This document shows positions 46,676-54,753 of a stretch of 64,000 nt of DNA, in pieces (positions within the stretch are counted from its first letter, which is position 1; each line of letters starts with the position of its first letter). Source of the DNA: JAAYAO01 sp051133435 (GTDB lineage Bacteria > Actinomycetota > Actinomycetes > Propionibacteriales > Propionibacteriaceae); contig NZ_JBPGNY010000004.1 of NCBI RefSeq assembly GCF_051133435.1, positions 310,001 through 374,000 on the forward strand. Reading direction: 5' to 3'. The translations under genes were made by a program, and so were the position numbers. Under the pieces are notes generated by a model, which worked only from the letters and a program-made list of their open reading frames with translations, was not told where the DNA came from and did not search any database.

Positions 46676-48724
46676 TCAGCGATTCACCTCCACGACCGCG
46701 TCCCCGGCGGAGACCGCACCGACGTGGGTCGAGACCTCGCCGCCCCCGTCGGTGATCGACTTAGTGTTGGTGACGGTCACCAGGGTGGTGGTTTCGTAAC
46801 CGGCCTTGGTCACCTCGTCCAGATCGACGGTGACGAGCAGGTCGCCCTTGCTCACCCGCTGGCCCTTCTCGACCGCGACGGTGAACCCGGTGCCGTTCAT
46901 CTGCACCGTGTCGATGCCGATGTGCACCAGCACCTCCACGCCGTCATCGGTCTTGATGCCGAAGGCGTGGCCGCTGCCGGGCACGGTGACCAGTTCACCG
47001 TCGACCGGGGAGACGAAGCGGTTGCCGCTGGGTTGCACGCCCACGCCCTCACCCAGGGCGCGGGAGGCGAAGGCCTTGTCGTTCACCTCGTCCAGCGAGA
47101 TCGCGGTTCCGGCGACCGGGGAGCCGAGCACCGTGGTGGCGGTGGCCAGTGCTGTGGCGGTACCACCCCCGGCAGCGGCCCCGGCCGGGGCGGCGGCCAG
47201 CGCGGTGTTGTCATCGGCGGACCCATCAGCGGTCAGGGCGGCGTCACCGGCCACGGCCACTTCCTTGTCCTTGTAGCCGGTGAAGATGATCAGCAGCATC
47301 GCCACGGTGAAGGCCACCGCGATCGCGATCATGTAGACCCACATCGGGTCGAAGACCGGGATGGTCAGCAGCGAGGTGAAGGCGAAGGCGTTGGTTTTCA
47401 CGCCACCGAAGGGGGTGCCCAGGATGGCGATCGTCAGGCCACCGGCCAGACAGCCGATCAGCATCCGCGGGTAGATCCGCTTGAAGCGCAGGTGAATACC
47501 GTAGAGGGACGGCTCGGAGATACCGCCGAACAGACCTGCGGCGAGGGCACCGGTGGCGGTCTGGCGCATCACCTTGTCCTTGTCGCGCATCGACAGGAAC
47601 AGCACACCGGCGGTGGCGCCGAAGCAGGCGAAGTTCCAAGCACCCATCGGGCCCTGAATGAAGTCGTAGCCCAGGGTCTGGATGTTGGCGAGCATCAGCG
47701 CGTTCAGCGGCCAGTGCAGGCCCAGCGGCACCAGGAAGGGGTAGACCAGCGGGATCAGGATGGCGAAGACGAAGGGGGCGTTGCCGTTCAACCAGGCCAA
47801 TCCGGTCCCCAGGCCGGTACCCAGCCAAATCCCCAGCGGGCCGAGTAGGAAGGCGGTGACCGGGATCATCACCAGCATCGAGAAGAAGGGCACGAACACC
47901 ATCTGCACGTTCTCGGGGAAGATCTTCTGCAGCAGTTTGTAGACCAGCGCGAGCACCGCGACCATGATCAACGGCACGAACACTTGTCCGCCGTAGCCGT
48001 TGAGCTGCATCGGCAGGCCGAAGATGTTGGCCACACAGGTCGGGTCGGCGCCGGGGATCGGGCTCGGGGTGCAGACGGTGTCGGCGAACCGGGTGGTGTC
48101 GGAGAGGCTGATGAACTCCGGTGTCATCAGAGCGCCCATGATGGTCGCCCCGACCCAGGGGTCGATGTTGAGTTTCTTGGCGGCGTTGTAGGCGACCATG
48201 ATCGGCAGGAAGTAGAACACCGCCCGCCACATCGCGTCGATGAAGACCCAGCCGGCGGCCTTGTCATCGGCCCGGAAGTCGACCACGCCGAGGGCGTCCA
48301 GCACCGCGGCGCCGGCGATGATCAGCGAGGCACCGAGCAACACGCCCAGCACCGGACGGAAGGAGTCGGAGAGGTATTCGAAGAAGGCGTCGAGCCAGGC
48401 GACCTTGCCGCGGGCCTTCGACCGGGCGGCGGCCTTCACGTCGGCATCAGACATCGTGCCGCGTGACTTCATCTCCGGCAGATTCATGATGTCGGTGTAG
48501 ACCGACTGGACGGCCCCGCCGATGACGACCTGGTAGCGGTCGCCGGCCTGGGGCAGCGAGCCCATCACGGCCGGGACGGAATCGAGTGCTTCGGCATCGA
48601 CCTTGCCGGCATCCTTCAACTCGAAGCGGAGCCGGGTGGCGCAGTGGCTGAGGGCGGCGATGTTGTCGGCCCCGCCGACGCCGTCCACGATTGCTTGGGC
48701 GTCGGTCTTGGTGCTGGGTTCCAC
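46676..48724 (-). CDS. Beta-glucoside-type PTS transporter, EIIBCA fusion
   Basis: A 682-residue sugar permease of the glucose/glucoside superfamily. Domain order: EIIB (1-85, phosphocysteine at Cys28 in ALSHCATRLRF), EIIC (about 110-480, ten or so helices, GGISEPSLYGIHLRFKR), an Ala/Gly-rich linker, EIIA (about 540-682, active histidine near 601 in VEVLVHIGIDTV). The BglG-type regulator and RAT site point to an aryl-beta-glucoside or related sugar; the exact substrate is inferred. GTG 48724 follows GAAGGG. No phospho-beta-glucosidase gene is next to it. Confidence 0.94.
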   Translation of the reverse strand: MEPSTKTDAQAIVDGVGGADNIAALSHCATRLRFELKDAGKVDAEALDSVPAVMGSLPQAGDRYQVVIGGAVQSVYTDIMNLPEMKSRGTMSDADVKAAARSKARGKVAWLDAFFEYLSDSFRPVLGVLLGASLIIAGAAVLDALGVVDFRADDKAAGWVFIDAMWRAVFYFLPIMVAYNAAKKLNIDPWVGATIMGALMTPEFISLSDTTRFADTVCTPSPIPGADPTCVANIFGLPMQLNGYGGQVFVPLIMVAVLALVYKLLQKIFPENVQMVFVPFFSMLVMIPVTAFLLGPLGIWLGTGLGTGLAWLNGNAPFVFAILIPLVYPFLVPLGLHWPLNALMLANIQTLGYDFIQGPMGAWNFACFGATAGVLFLSMRDKDKVMRQTATGALAAGLFGGISEPSLYGIHLRFKRIYPRMLIGCLAGGLTIAILGTPFGGVKTNAFAFTSLLTIPVFDPMWVYMIAIAVAFTVAMLLIIFTGYKDKEVAVAGDAALTADGSADDNTALAAAPAGAAAGGGTATALATATTVLGSPVAGTAISLDEVNDKAFASRALGEGVGVQPSGNRFVSPVDGELVTVPGSGHAFGIKTDDGVEVLVHIGIDTVQMNGTGFTVAVEKGQRVSKGDLLVTVDLDEVTKAGYETTTLVTVTNTKSITDGGGEVSTHVGAVSAGDAVVEVNR

Positions 48725-48759
48725 GGTGAAATCCCTTCGTTCGAACCCGCTCGGGCAAT

Positions 48760-48818
48760 AAAAAAGACCCGAGACGCGGATTCGCATCTCAGGTCTTGCC
48801 CCTTGCGGGTAACAACCC
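48760..48818 (-). promoter_or_regulatory. RAT antiterminator site overlapping an intrinsic terminator
   Basis: Minus strand: the RAT sequence (GGGTTGTTAC ... GGCAAGACCT, 48818-48791) matches the LicT/BglG consensus. It overlaps the left arm of a terminator (AAGACCTGAGATGCG, loop AATC, CGCGTCTCGGGTCTT) ending in a T-run (about 48760-48797). Binding of the active regulator to RAT would prevent terminator folding and allow PTS transcription. Confidence 0.93.
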
Positions 48819-48918
48819 TGTGTGAGCACTTCTGCTCGCCGATCAGGTTACTGCCGAACCGGTCGGGTCGTCCAGCCCCCAGCCCGTAAAACTACGAGAT
48901 GTAGGACACACTGGTGGG

Positions 48919-49449
48919 TCAGTCGTCCTCCTCCTCGTCCTTGCGCTCCCCGCGGCGCACGAACAGCTTCATGCCGGGCATGCCCTGAACGGCGTGGGCC
49001 AGATCGGTGACCGCCTCGAGAATCCGGGTCACGTCGGGGCCGATCTGTTCGACCTGATCGGCCACCCCGGGCAGCCGGTCGACCAGGCTCTTCATCGCCT
49101 GCACCTCTTCGTATTCCACGCTGTCGACCACCTGCTTGATGATCGGCAGGGCCTTGGGGGCGATCTCTTCCAGCGGCTGCACCATGGTCTCGGTGCGGTT
49201 CACCATGTCCTCGGCCTTGGTCACGATCGCCTCGGCCCGGATCGCCACCTGCTCGGCGTCGGCCCGAGCCCGGTCGGCCCCGTCGATGATCACTTCGGTG
49301 CGCGCCACCAAGGCTTCGGCGTCGTCGAGGAGTTTCTCCATCCGACCCACCGCCTTGATCACCCGCGGGACGAGGTCGACAAGCTCCTTGGCCTGCTCGG
49401 TACCCAGCTGGGCGACTCGCATCAGTTCGACTGGCGTAGGCAGTTTCAT
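48919..49449 (-). CDS. Coiled-coil protein of unknown function
   Basis: A 176-residue soluble protein made almost wholly of heptad-rich helices (LDDAEALVARTEVIIDGADR; RAEAIVTKAEDMVNRTE), ending in a charged tail (GERKDEEEDD). Similar MKLP-starting coiled-coil proteins occur in actinobacteria, but I know no function. ATG 49449 is chosen because CATGAT lies six bases upstream (leaderless layout) and the protein begins MKLPTPVELMRVAQLG. Confidence 0.7.
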   Translation of the reverse strand: MKLPTPVELMRVAQLGTEQAKELVDLVPRVIKAVGRMEKLLDDAEALVARTEVIIDGADRARADAEQVAIRAEAIVTKAEDMVNRTETMVQPLEEIAPKALPIIKQVVDSVEYEEVQAMKSLVDRLPGVADQVEQIGPDVTRILEAVTDLAHAVQGMPGMKLFVRRGERKDEEEDD

Positions 49450-49559
49450 GGCTTCATCATGACGCACCACCCCCGGGCAGGAACACCATTACCGAGCATC
49501 CAATCCCGTGCGTGGCTCGGTTTGGTCACCCCCGCGGCCCGCTCAGCAGACGGACGCGC

Positions 49560-49596
49560 TTGCCGACCGGTGCGGCACTGGGTTAGCTTCTCTGCC
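49560..49596 (+). promoter_or_regulatory. Promoter of the polycysteine leader
   Basis: TTGCCG (49560-49565), 18 bp, TAGCTT (49584-49589), then seven bases to the ATG of the leader peptide. The spacing predicts transcription starting at or next to that ATG, so the leader peptide would be leaderless. Confidence 0.6.
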
Positions 49597-49683
49597 ATGT
49601 TGACGACCGCGCGCCCCGTGCTGTTCCTGTCGTCGGCTTTTTCGGTCGGCTGTTGTCGGTGTTGTCACCGCACCAACTCCTGA
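49597..49683 (+). CDS. Polycysteine leader peptide (uORF)
   Basis: A 28-residue open frame, MLTTARPVLF...VGCCRCCHRTNS. Four of five consecutive codons are cysteine TGT (CCRCC, 49651-49665) just before the end. Polycysteine leaderless uORFs are known in mycobacteria as cysteine-responsive attenuators of the genes behind them. A promoter with leaderless spacing precedes it and a NIL-domain-like gene follows 82 bp later. The peptide itself is probably a ribosome-stalling sensor with no other function. Confidence 0.75.
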   Translation: MLTTARPVLFLSSAFSVGCCRCCHRTNS

Positions 49684-49765
49684 CCTGACGCCCTGCTGAG
49701 ACTCGGGCGCTCCCGGGAGTTGGACCTCGTCCCCCTCCCAACAACATCTTTCCCGGAGCCCCGTC
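49684..49765 (+). promoter_or_regulatory. Attenuator-like region between uORF and NIL gene
   Basis: GCTCCCGGG (49709-49717) can pair with CCCGGAGC (49752-49759), which contains the GGAG ribosome-binding site (49755-49758) of the next gene. A competing local hairpin, ACTCGGG/CCCGGGAGT, uses the same bases. This is a plausible translational switch set by ribosome stalling on the cysteine codons; the pairing is seen by eye, not calculated. Confidence 0.5.
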
Positions 49766-49981
49766 ATGACTCTCAACCTTGCTTTCGTCGGCGCCAACGC
49801 CACCCAGGCCACCCTCGCCCAGTTCACCGCCGAAGTCGGTGTCGGCTTCCGGCTGGTCGCCCAGCGCATCACCCAGATGGAGATCTTCCCGGTCAGCGTC
49901 GTCACCGTCGAGTTCGACACCGATTCGGCCGAGGTGCCGCGCTGGTTCGCCGCCCGCGGCATCCATCGCCTCGCGTCCTGA
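49766..49981 (+). CDS. Stand-alone NIL-domain-like small protein
   Basis: A 71-residue protein. Its pattern, a strand (LNLAFVGANA), helix (TLAQFTAEVG), two strands (FRLVAQRITQMEIFPVS; VVTVEFDTD), helix (AEVPRWFAARG) and last strand (IHRLAS), matches the ferredoxin-like NIL domain found at the C-terminus of the methionine importer ATPase MetN, where it binds the amino acid. Preceded by GGAG with seven-base spacing. The polycysteine uORF suggests that it serves sulfur amino acid sensing or binding. The fold assignment is by pattern only; the job is inferred. Confidence 0.62.
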   Translation: MTLNLAFVGANATQATLAQFTAEVGVGFRLVAQRITQMEIFPVSVVTVEFDTDSAEVPRWFAARGIHRLAS

Positions 49982-50022
49982 CCACACCAGAGTGGGAGCC
50001 ACCCCCGCCTCCCGTTCCGCAC

Positions 50023-50085
50023 ATGCAACCCGTACTCGTTCCTGCGCCACTTAGTTGGCCACGCAGGAGTGAGTACGGGTTGCAT
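50023..50085. repeat. 63-bp near-perfect hairpin element
   Basis: ATGCAACCCGTACTC (50023-50037), GT, TCCTGCG, 15-base loop, CGCAGGA, GT, GAGTACGGGTTGCAT (50071-50085). The two GT steps face each other, so in RNA they pair as G-U wobbles and the stem is 24 bp without interruption. It sits between converging genes and could be a terminator or a dispersed palindromic element. There is no T-run. Confidence 0.8.
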
Positions 50086-50130
50086 CTACGGATGAGGGGA
50101 CGGATCCCGGCGGTCCCGGGCGCGTGCCGG

Positions 50131-50727
50131 CTAGTGCTGAGGCGTCGGACGGCGTCGGAGCAGGTATTCCAGTTGCGCCTTCGATTCGGGCCATTCGCCG
50201 GCCAGCATCGAGTACCAGTAGGTATCCCGGACGGTGCCGTCGCGGCGGAGCTTGTCGCGGCGCAGTACCCCGTCCAGTTTGGCGCCGAGTCGTTCGATCG
50301 CCCGTTGGCTGGCGTAGTTGAAGTTGTCGGTGTGCCACACCATCACCGCCGCTTCGAGGGTCTCGAAGGCATGCGTCATCAGCGCCAGCTTCGTCGCGGT
50401 GTTCACGTGGGTGCGTTGCACCGAGGCGCCGTACCAGGTGTAACCGATGCCGATCCGGCTCAGGGGCACGTCGATCGCGTAGTAGCTGGTGCACCCGACC
50501 ACTCGGTCGGTGTTGGTGTCGGTGACCACGAAGGGCAGCCGGTCCGACTGTTCCACCGCGCCGCGCACGTAGGCCTCGACGGCATCGGGTTCGGGCACCG
50601 AGGTGATCCGCAGGTTCCACAGTTCGCCGTCGCGGGCGACCTTGGTCAGGGCCTCGACGTGGTCGAGCGTCAAGGGCTCGATCAGCACTCCCCGCCCGGC
50701 CAGGACGACGGGTTCGACCGGCCGCAT
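50131..50727 (-). CDS. GNAT family N-acetyltransferase (RimJ/RimL-like)
   Basis: A 198-residue acetyltransferase. Features: LEPLTLDHVEAL-like start, DRVVGCTSYYAIDVPLSRIGIGYTWYG and THVNTATKLALMTHAFE (acetyl-CoA-binding region), NYASQRAIERLGAKLDGVLRRDK. The acceptor is unknown. ATG 50727 overlaps the era stop by one base (TGATG), so it is coupled behind era. Confidence 0.88.
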   Translation of the reverse strand: MRPVEPVVLAGRGVLIEPLTLDHVEALTKVARDGELWNLRITSVPEPDAVEAYVRGAVEQSDRLPFVVTDTNTDRVVGCTSYYAIDVPLSRIGIGYTWYGASVQRTHVNTATKLALMTHAFETLEAAVMVWHTDNFNYASQRAIERLGAKLDGVLRRDKLRRDGTVRDTYWYSMLAGEWPESKAQLEYLLRRRPTPQH

Positions 50728-51647
50728 CAAAAACCCAGCCGGTTGAGGTGTTTGGCGTCGGTCTGCCAGTCCTTCATCACCTTGACCTTCAGCGACAGGT
50801 GCACCGGGGTGCCGAGCAGGGCGTTGATCTGTTTGCGGGCCCGGGTGCCGACCTCGCGCAGCCGCGAACCCTGATGACCGATCACGATGCCCTTCTGGGA
50901 ATCGCGTTCCACCACCATCGTCGCGAAGACGTCCAGTAGTGGTTTGTCCTCGGGGCGACCCTCGCGGGGCAGCATCTCGTCGACCACCACGGTGATCGAG
51001 TGCGGCAGTTCTTCGCGCACCTCGTCCAGCACCGCTTCGCGGATCAGTTCGGCAACCAGGGTTTCGGTCGGTTCATCGGTGATCTCGCCGTCGGGGTAGT
51101 AGGCCGGTCCCTCGGGCAGCAGCGAGATGATCACATCGGCGACCACCTCGACCTGCTCCCCCGACACCGCCGAACAGGGCACGATGTGCTCCCACTCGAT
51201 GCCGAGTTCTTCCTCCAGGCCCTGAATCGCCATCAGGTGCCGCCGCATCCGCTCCCCGCCGACCAGGTCGGCCTTGGTGGCGATCGCCACCAGCTTGGGA
51301 CGTTTGGGCAGTTCGGCGATCTGTTGCACCAGGTAGGTGTCACCGGGGCCGATGCGTTGCGAGGCCGGGAAGCACACCCCGATCACGTCCACCTCGGCCC
51401 AGGTGTCGTAGACGATGTCGTTGAGCCGTTCCCCCAGCAGGGTGCGCGGACGATGCAGCCCCGGGGTGTCGATCAGGACGAGTTGGGCGTCCTCGCGGTG
51501 CACGATGCCGCGAATCGCATGGCGGGTGGTTTGCGGTTTCGACGACGAGATCGCGATCTTCTGCCCCACCAGGGCATTGGTCAGGGTGGATTTGCCGGCA
51601 TTGGGCCGGCCCACGAAGCAGGCGAACCCGGAACGGAATTCGGACAT
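50727..51647 (-). CDS. era: GTPase Era
   Basis: A 306-residue GTPase that binds 16S rRNA and assists 30S assembly. G1 is GRPNAGKSTL, the G3 region is DTPGLHRPRTLLG, and G4 lies in ATKADLVGG. The C-terminal KH domain contains GIVIGHQGSRLREVG. ATG 51647 follows AAGGAG. It belongs to the phoH-ybeY-corC-era run. Confidence 0.96.
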   Translation of the reverse strand: MSEFRSGFACFVGRPNAGKSTLTNALVGQKIAISSSKPQTTRHAIRGIVHREDAQLVLIDTPGLHRPRTLLGERLNDIVYDTWAEVDVIGVCFPASQRIGPGDTYLVQQIAELPKRPKLVAIATKADLVGGERMRRHLMAIQGLEEELGIEWEHIVPCSAVSGEQVEVVADVIISLLPEGPAYYPDGEITDEPTETLVAELIREAVLDEVREELPHSITVVVDEMLPREGRPEDKPLLDVFATMVVERDSQKGIVIGHQGSRLREVGTRARKQINALLGTPVHLSLKVKVMKDWQTDAKHLNRLGF

Positions 51648-51672
51648 CGGTCTCCTTGTCAGGTTCGTTTCG

Positions 51673-53010
51673 TCAGGTTCGGCGTTGGGCCGATTCGGTG
51701 GCCAGGCGGGCCGCCGCCTCCGCCCCGATGTCGTCGGCGTCATCGGCCATCCGGCTGGCCAGGACCGTCGCGATCCGGTTGCGTCGGCCGGTGCCGCGTT
51801 CGGCGACCAGTTCCAGGCCCTGGTAGTGCACCACCGAGCCGGGGATCGGCACCTTGTTGAGTTCCTTGGCCATCATGCCGATCACCGAGTCGACGTCCTC
51901 GTCGTCGAGTTCCATCCCGAACAGCACGCCGAGTTCGTCCAGCGGCAGCCGGGCCGACACCCGGTACCGCTCGTCGCTGAGTTCCTGCCAGGGGGCGATT
52001 TCCTCGTCGTACTCGTCGACGATCTCGCCGACGATCTCCTCGAGCAGATCCTCGATGGTGACCACCCCGGACATGCCGCCGAACTCGTCGACCACGATCA
52101 CCAGGTGGGAGTGGTTGGTCTGCATCTCCTTCAACAAGGTGTCGGCGGCTTTCGAGTCGGGGCAGAAGGTGGCCGGACGCATCAGCGACTCGACCCGCTC
52201 CGACGACTGGGCCTGGGGATTGTCGTACATCCGCTTCATCAGGTCTTTCAGGAAGCAGATCCCGACCACCTCGTCCAGACCGCCCTCACCGACCACCGGA
52301 ATCCGGGAGAAGCCCGAGCGCAGTGCCAGGGAGGTGGCCTGCCGCAGCGTCTTGTGTGCCTCGATGAAGACCACTTCGGTGCGCGGCACCATCACTTCCT
52401 TGACGATGGTGTTGTCGAGTTCGAAGACCGAGTGGATCATCTGCCGTTCGCGGTCTTCGATCAGTTCGCTGGCCTCGGCGAAGTCGACCATCTCGCGCAG
52501 TTCTGCCTCGGAGGCGAACGGCCCGTAGTCGAAGCCCTTGCCGGGGGTGAGTGCATTGCCCACCCAGATCAGCAGCTGGCTGATCGGGCCGAGGACGGTC
52601 GCCATCACGCTGACCACACCCGAGGTCAGCAGTGCCACCCTCAGGGCGTGTTGCCGGCCGAGGGTGCGCGGCGCGACCTCCCAGGCCAGGAAGGACACCA
52701 GCACCATCACCCCGCCGGCCACCAGTAGTTGCAGCCAGGTTCGGTCGACGTATTCGAAGATCACCAGGGCGAAGATCACCACGCACACCACCTCGAAGGC
52801 GGTACGCACCAGCAACACCGAGTTCACATAGGGGTGCAGGTCTTCGGCCATGTCGACCAGCCGTTGGGCGCCGCGGCGTTCCTCCTCGACCAGGGCCTTG
52901 GCCCGGGAGCGAGTGAGATTGTGCAGGGCCGATTCGATCGCGGCCAGCACCCCGGCCAGTATCGCGAGTACGCCGGCGACCGCCAGCAACACGATGTGGG
53001 TGGTGCTCAT
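51673..53010 (-). CDS. CorC/HlyC-type transporter-associated protein (CNNM plus CBS domains)
   Basis: A 445-residue membrane protein. The N-terminal CNNM/DUF21 region has about four helices (residues 5-25, 60-85, 90-110, 122-148). A CBS pair follows (VMVPRTEVVFIEAHKTL; SLMRPATFCPDSKAADTL), then a CorC_HlyC domain (DERYRVSARLPLDEL; LNKVPIPGSVVHYQGLELVAERG). The family is linked to magnesium and other cation homeostasis. The ATG overlaps the ybeY stop by four bases. Confidence 0.92.
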   Translation of the reverse strand: MSTTHIVLLAVAGVLAILAGVLAAIESALHNLTRSRAKALVEEERRGAQRLVDMAEDLHPYVNSVLLVRTAFEVVCVVIFALVIFEYVDRTWLQLLVAGGVMVLVSFLAWEVAPRTLGRQHALRVALLTSGVVSVMATVLGPISQLLIWVGNALTPGKGFDYGPFASEAELREMVDFAEASELIEDRERQMIHSVFELDNTIVKEVMVPRTEVVFIEAHKTLRQATSLALRSGFSRIPVVGEGGLDEVVGICFLKDLMKRMYDNPQAQSSERVESLMRPATFCPDSKAADTLLKEMQTNHSHLVIVVDEFGGMSGVVTIEDLLEEIVGEIVDEYDEEIAPWQELSDERYRVSARLPLDELGVLFGMELDDEDVDSVIGMMAKELNKVPIPGSVVHYQGLELVAERGTGRRNRIATVLASRMADDADDIGAEAAARLATESAQRRT

Positions 53011-53471
53011 GGTCGATGTTTGTCCCAGGCGGCCAGGAGGCGGTCCTTCAGCCCGAACATCTCGGCGTGTTGGGCCTCGGTGTCGTGATCGAAGCCGAGC
53101 AGGTGCAGGATGCCGTGCACCATCAGGTACTCCATCTCCTGCTCCGGACGTCGGCCGTTCTCGGCGGCCTGCCGGTCAGTGACCTGGGGGCACAGCACGA
53201 CATCGCCGAGCACCACCTCGAGGTCGTCGGTCTCGTCGTCGGGGTCGTAGCCGGGACGCAGTTCGTCCATCGGGAAGCTCAGCACATCGGTCGGGCCGGA
53301 TTCGCCCATCCACTGTTCGTGGTAGGAGGTCATCGCCGCTTCGTCGACCAGCAGCAGAGACAGCACCGCCTGGGGGTGCACCCGCAATTCGGTGAGCACG
53401 AACTCGGCCAGGGCGACGAGGTGCTTCTCGGAGATCTCCGCCCCCGATTCGTTGGTCAGTTCAACAGTCAT
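53007..53471 (-). CDS. ybeY: Endoribonuclease YbeY
   Basis: A 154-residue metal-dependent RNase for 16S rRNA 3'-end maturation and ribosome quality control. The zinc-binding motif HGILHLLGFDHDTEAQHAEM is complete, and PTDVLSFPMDE is typical. It overlaps phoH and the CorC gene by four bases on each side (ATGA). Confidence 0.96.
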   Translation of the reverse strand: MTVELTNESGAEISEKHLVALAEFVLTELRVHPQAVLSLLLVDEAAMTSYHEQWMGESGPTDVLSFPMDELRPGYDPDDETDDLEVVLGDVVLCPQVTDRQAAENGRRPEQEMEYLMVHGILHLLGFDHDTEAQHAEMFGLKDRLLAAWDKHRP

Positions 53472-54472
53472 CGGCGGGCCTGCTTGTCGTCGGTGGCCTC
53501 GAATTGGTCGTAGGCGGCCACGATCCGTCCCACGAGCTTGTTGCGCACCACATCGCGGTTGGTCAGTTGGCAGAAGGTGATGTCGTCCACCTCGTCCAGG
53601 ATGGTTTGCACCATCCGCAATCCCGAGCGGGTGCCGCGCGGCAGATCGACCTGGGTGACGTCGCCGGTGACCACCATCTTGGAACCGAAGCCCAGGCGGG
53701 TGAGGAACATCTTCATCTGCTCCATCGAGGTGTTCTGTGCCTCGTCGAGGATGATGAACGCATCGTTCAGGGTGCGGCCGCGCATGTAGGCCAGCGGGGC
53801 GACCTCGATGGTGCCCGAGGTGAGCAGCTTGGGAATCGAATCGGGGTCGATCATGTCGTGCAGGGCGTCGTAGAGCGGACGCACATAGGGGTCGATCTTG
53901 TCGCTCAGGGTTCCGGGCAGGTACCCGAGACTTTCCCCGGCCTCGACCGCCGGACGGGTCAGGATGATCCGGTTGACCTCTTTGCGCTGCAGGGCCTGAA
54001 CGGCCTTGGCCACCGCCAAGTAGGTCTTGCCGGTACCGGCCGGGCCGATACCGAAGACCACGGTGTGCTTGTCGATCGCGTCGACGTAGCGCTTCTGGTT
54101 CAAGGTCTTGGGCCGGATCGTGCGGCCCCGGTTGGACAGGATGTTCTGGGTGAGCACCTCGGCGGGGCGTTCGTCCTCGGTGGTGCTGTCCATCATCGAC
54201 ACCAGGCGCTCGACGGTGTCGACCGAGAGCCCCTGGCCGGTGCGCAGGATGGTGATCATCTCGGTGATCACCTCGGCGGCCCGGGCCTGATCGGCGTCCG
54301 GGCCCGAGAGGGTGATTTCGTTGCCCCGGACGTGAATATCGGCGGCCAGTTCCCGTTCCAGGGTGCGCAGGAATGCGTCCCGCGGGCCGAGGACGTTGAC
54401 CATGTTGATGGACGCGGGCACGGTGATCGACCGGCTGTCGCTTCCGATCCGGGTGAGTTCTGGACTGGTCAG
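53468..54472 (-). CDS. phoH: PhoH-like ATPase, probable CTG start
   Basis: A 334-residue PhoH family ATPase. An N-terminal KH-like region precedes Walker A GIGPAGTGKTYLAVAKAV and Walker B AFIILDEAQNT; RTIRPKTLNQKRYVDAID and LTRPAVEAGESLGYLPG are family signatures. The conserved stretch SITVPASINMVNVLG is cut if translation starts at GTG 54421. Between an upstream in-frame TAG and that GTG the only candidate is CTG 54472, preceded by GGAGGAATC. So CTG is proposed, with GTG 54421 (317 residues) as the conventional alternative. Confidence 0.93.
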   Translation of the reverse strand: MTSPELTRIGSDSRSITVPASINMVNVLGPRDAFLRTLERELAADIHVRGNEITLSGPDADQARAAEVITEMITILRTGQGLSVDTVERLVSMMDSTTEDERPAEVLTQNILSNRGRTIRPKTLNQKRYVDAIDKHTVVFGIGPAGTGKTYLAVAKAVQALQRKEVNRIILTRPAVEAGESLGYLPGTLSDKIDPYVRPLYDALHDMIDPDSIPKLLTSGTIEVAPLAYMRGRTLNDAFIILDEAQNTSMEQMKMFLTRLGFGSKMVVTGDVTQVDLPRGTRSGLRMVQTILDEVDDITFCQLTNRDVVRNKLVGRIVAAYDQFEATDDKQARR

Positions 54473-54583
54473 GATTCCTCCACGTGACGGGTGTTGAGCG
54501 CCAGTCTAGCTACTCCGGGCGCCCCGGCACCCGCCCTTTTGCTGATTTCCGGCCCCGTCCGCCTCGGTTCGGGGTGGGTGGGC

Positions 54584-54662
54584 GGACCAAAACCGGCAAC
54601 TCAGAACCCGACACACCGGTGAATTCCGCCAAAACGCCTGCTGAGTGACCGGTTTTGGTACC
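54584..54662. repeat. 80-bp palindromic repeat, copy 5
   Basis: Left arm 54584-54603 (GGACCAAAACC...AACTCA), right arm 54642-54662 (TGAGTGACCGG...TTGGTACC). Same layout and length as the four copies at 37439-38922, but here both arms carry a CCGG variant that preserves pairing, which indicates selection for the hairpin. It lies between phoH and the EthD gene. Confidence 0.82.
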
Positions 54663-54753
54663 CGTGCGCCGGTACCCCTGACCGGGAATCACCAGCGGCA
54701 ACGGCCGACAGCGGTGTCAGGCTGGGCCACACGACAAGGGGAGGGTTCTTTCG

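Noticed and set aside
49543..50085. Minus-strand open frames across the uORF and NIL-like gene
   Set aside because: Low-complexity Arg/Ser/Trp-rich translation and no promoter. The plus strand has a promoter, a ribosome-binding site and a folded-domain pattern.
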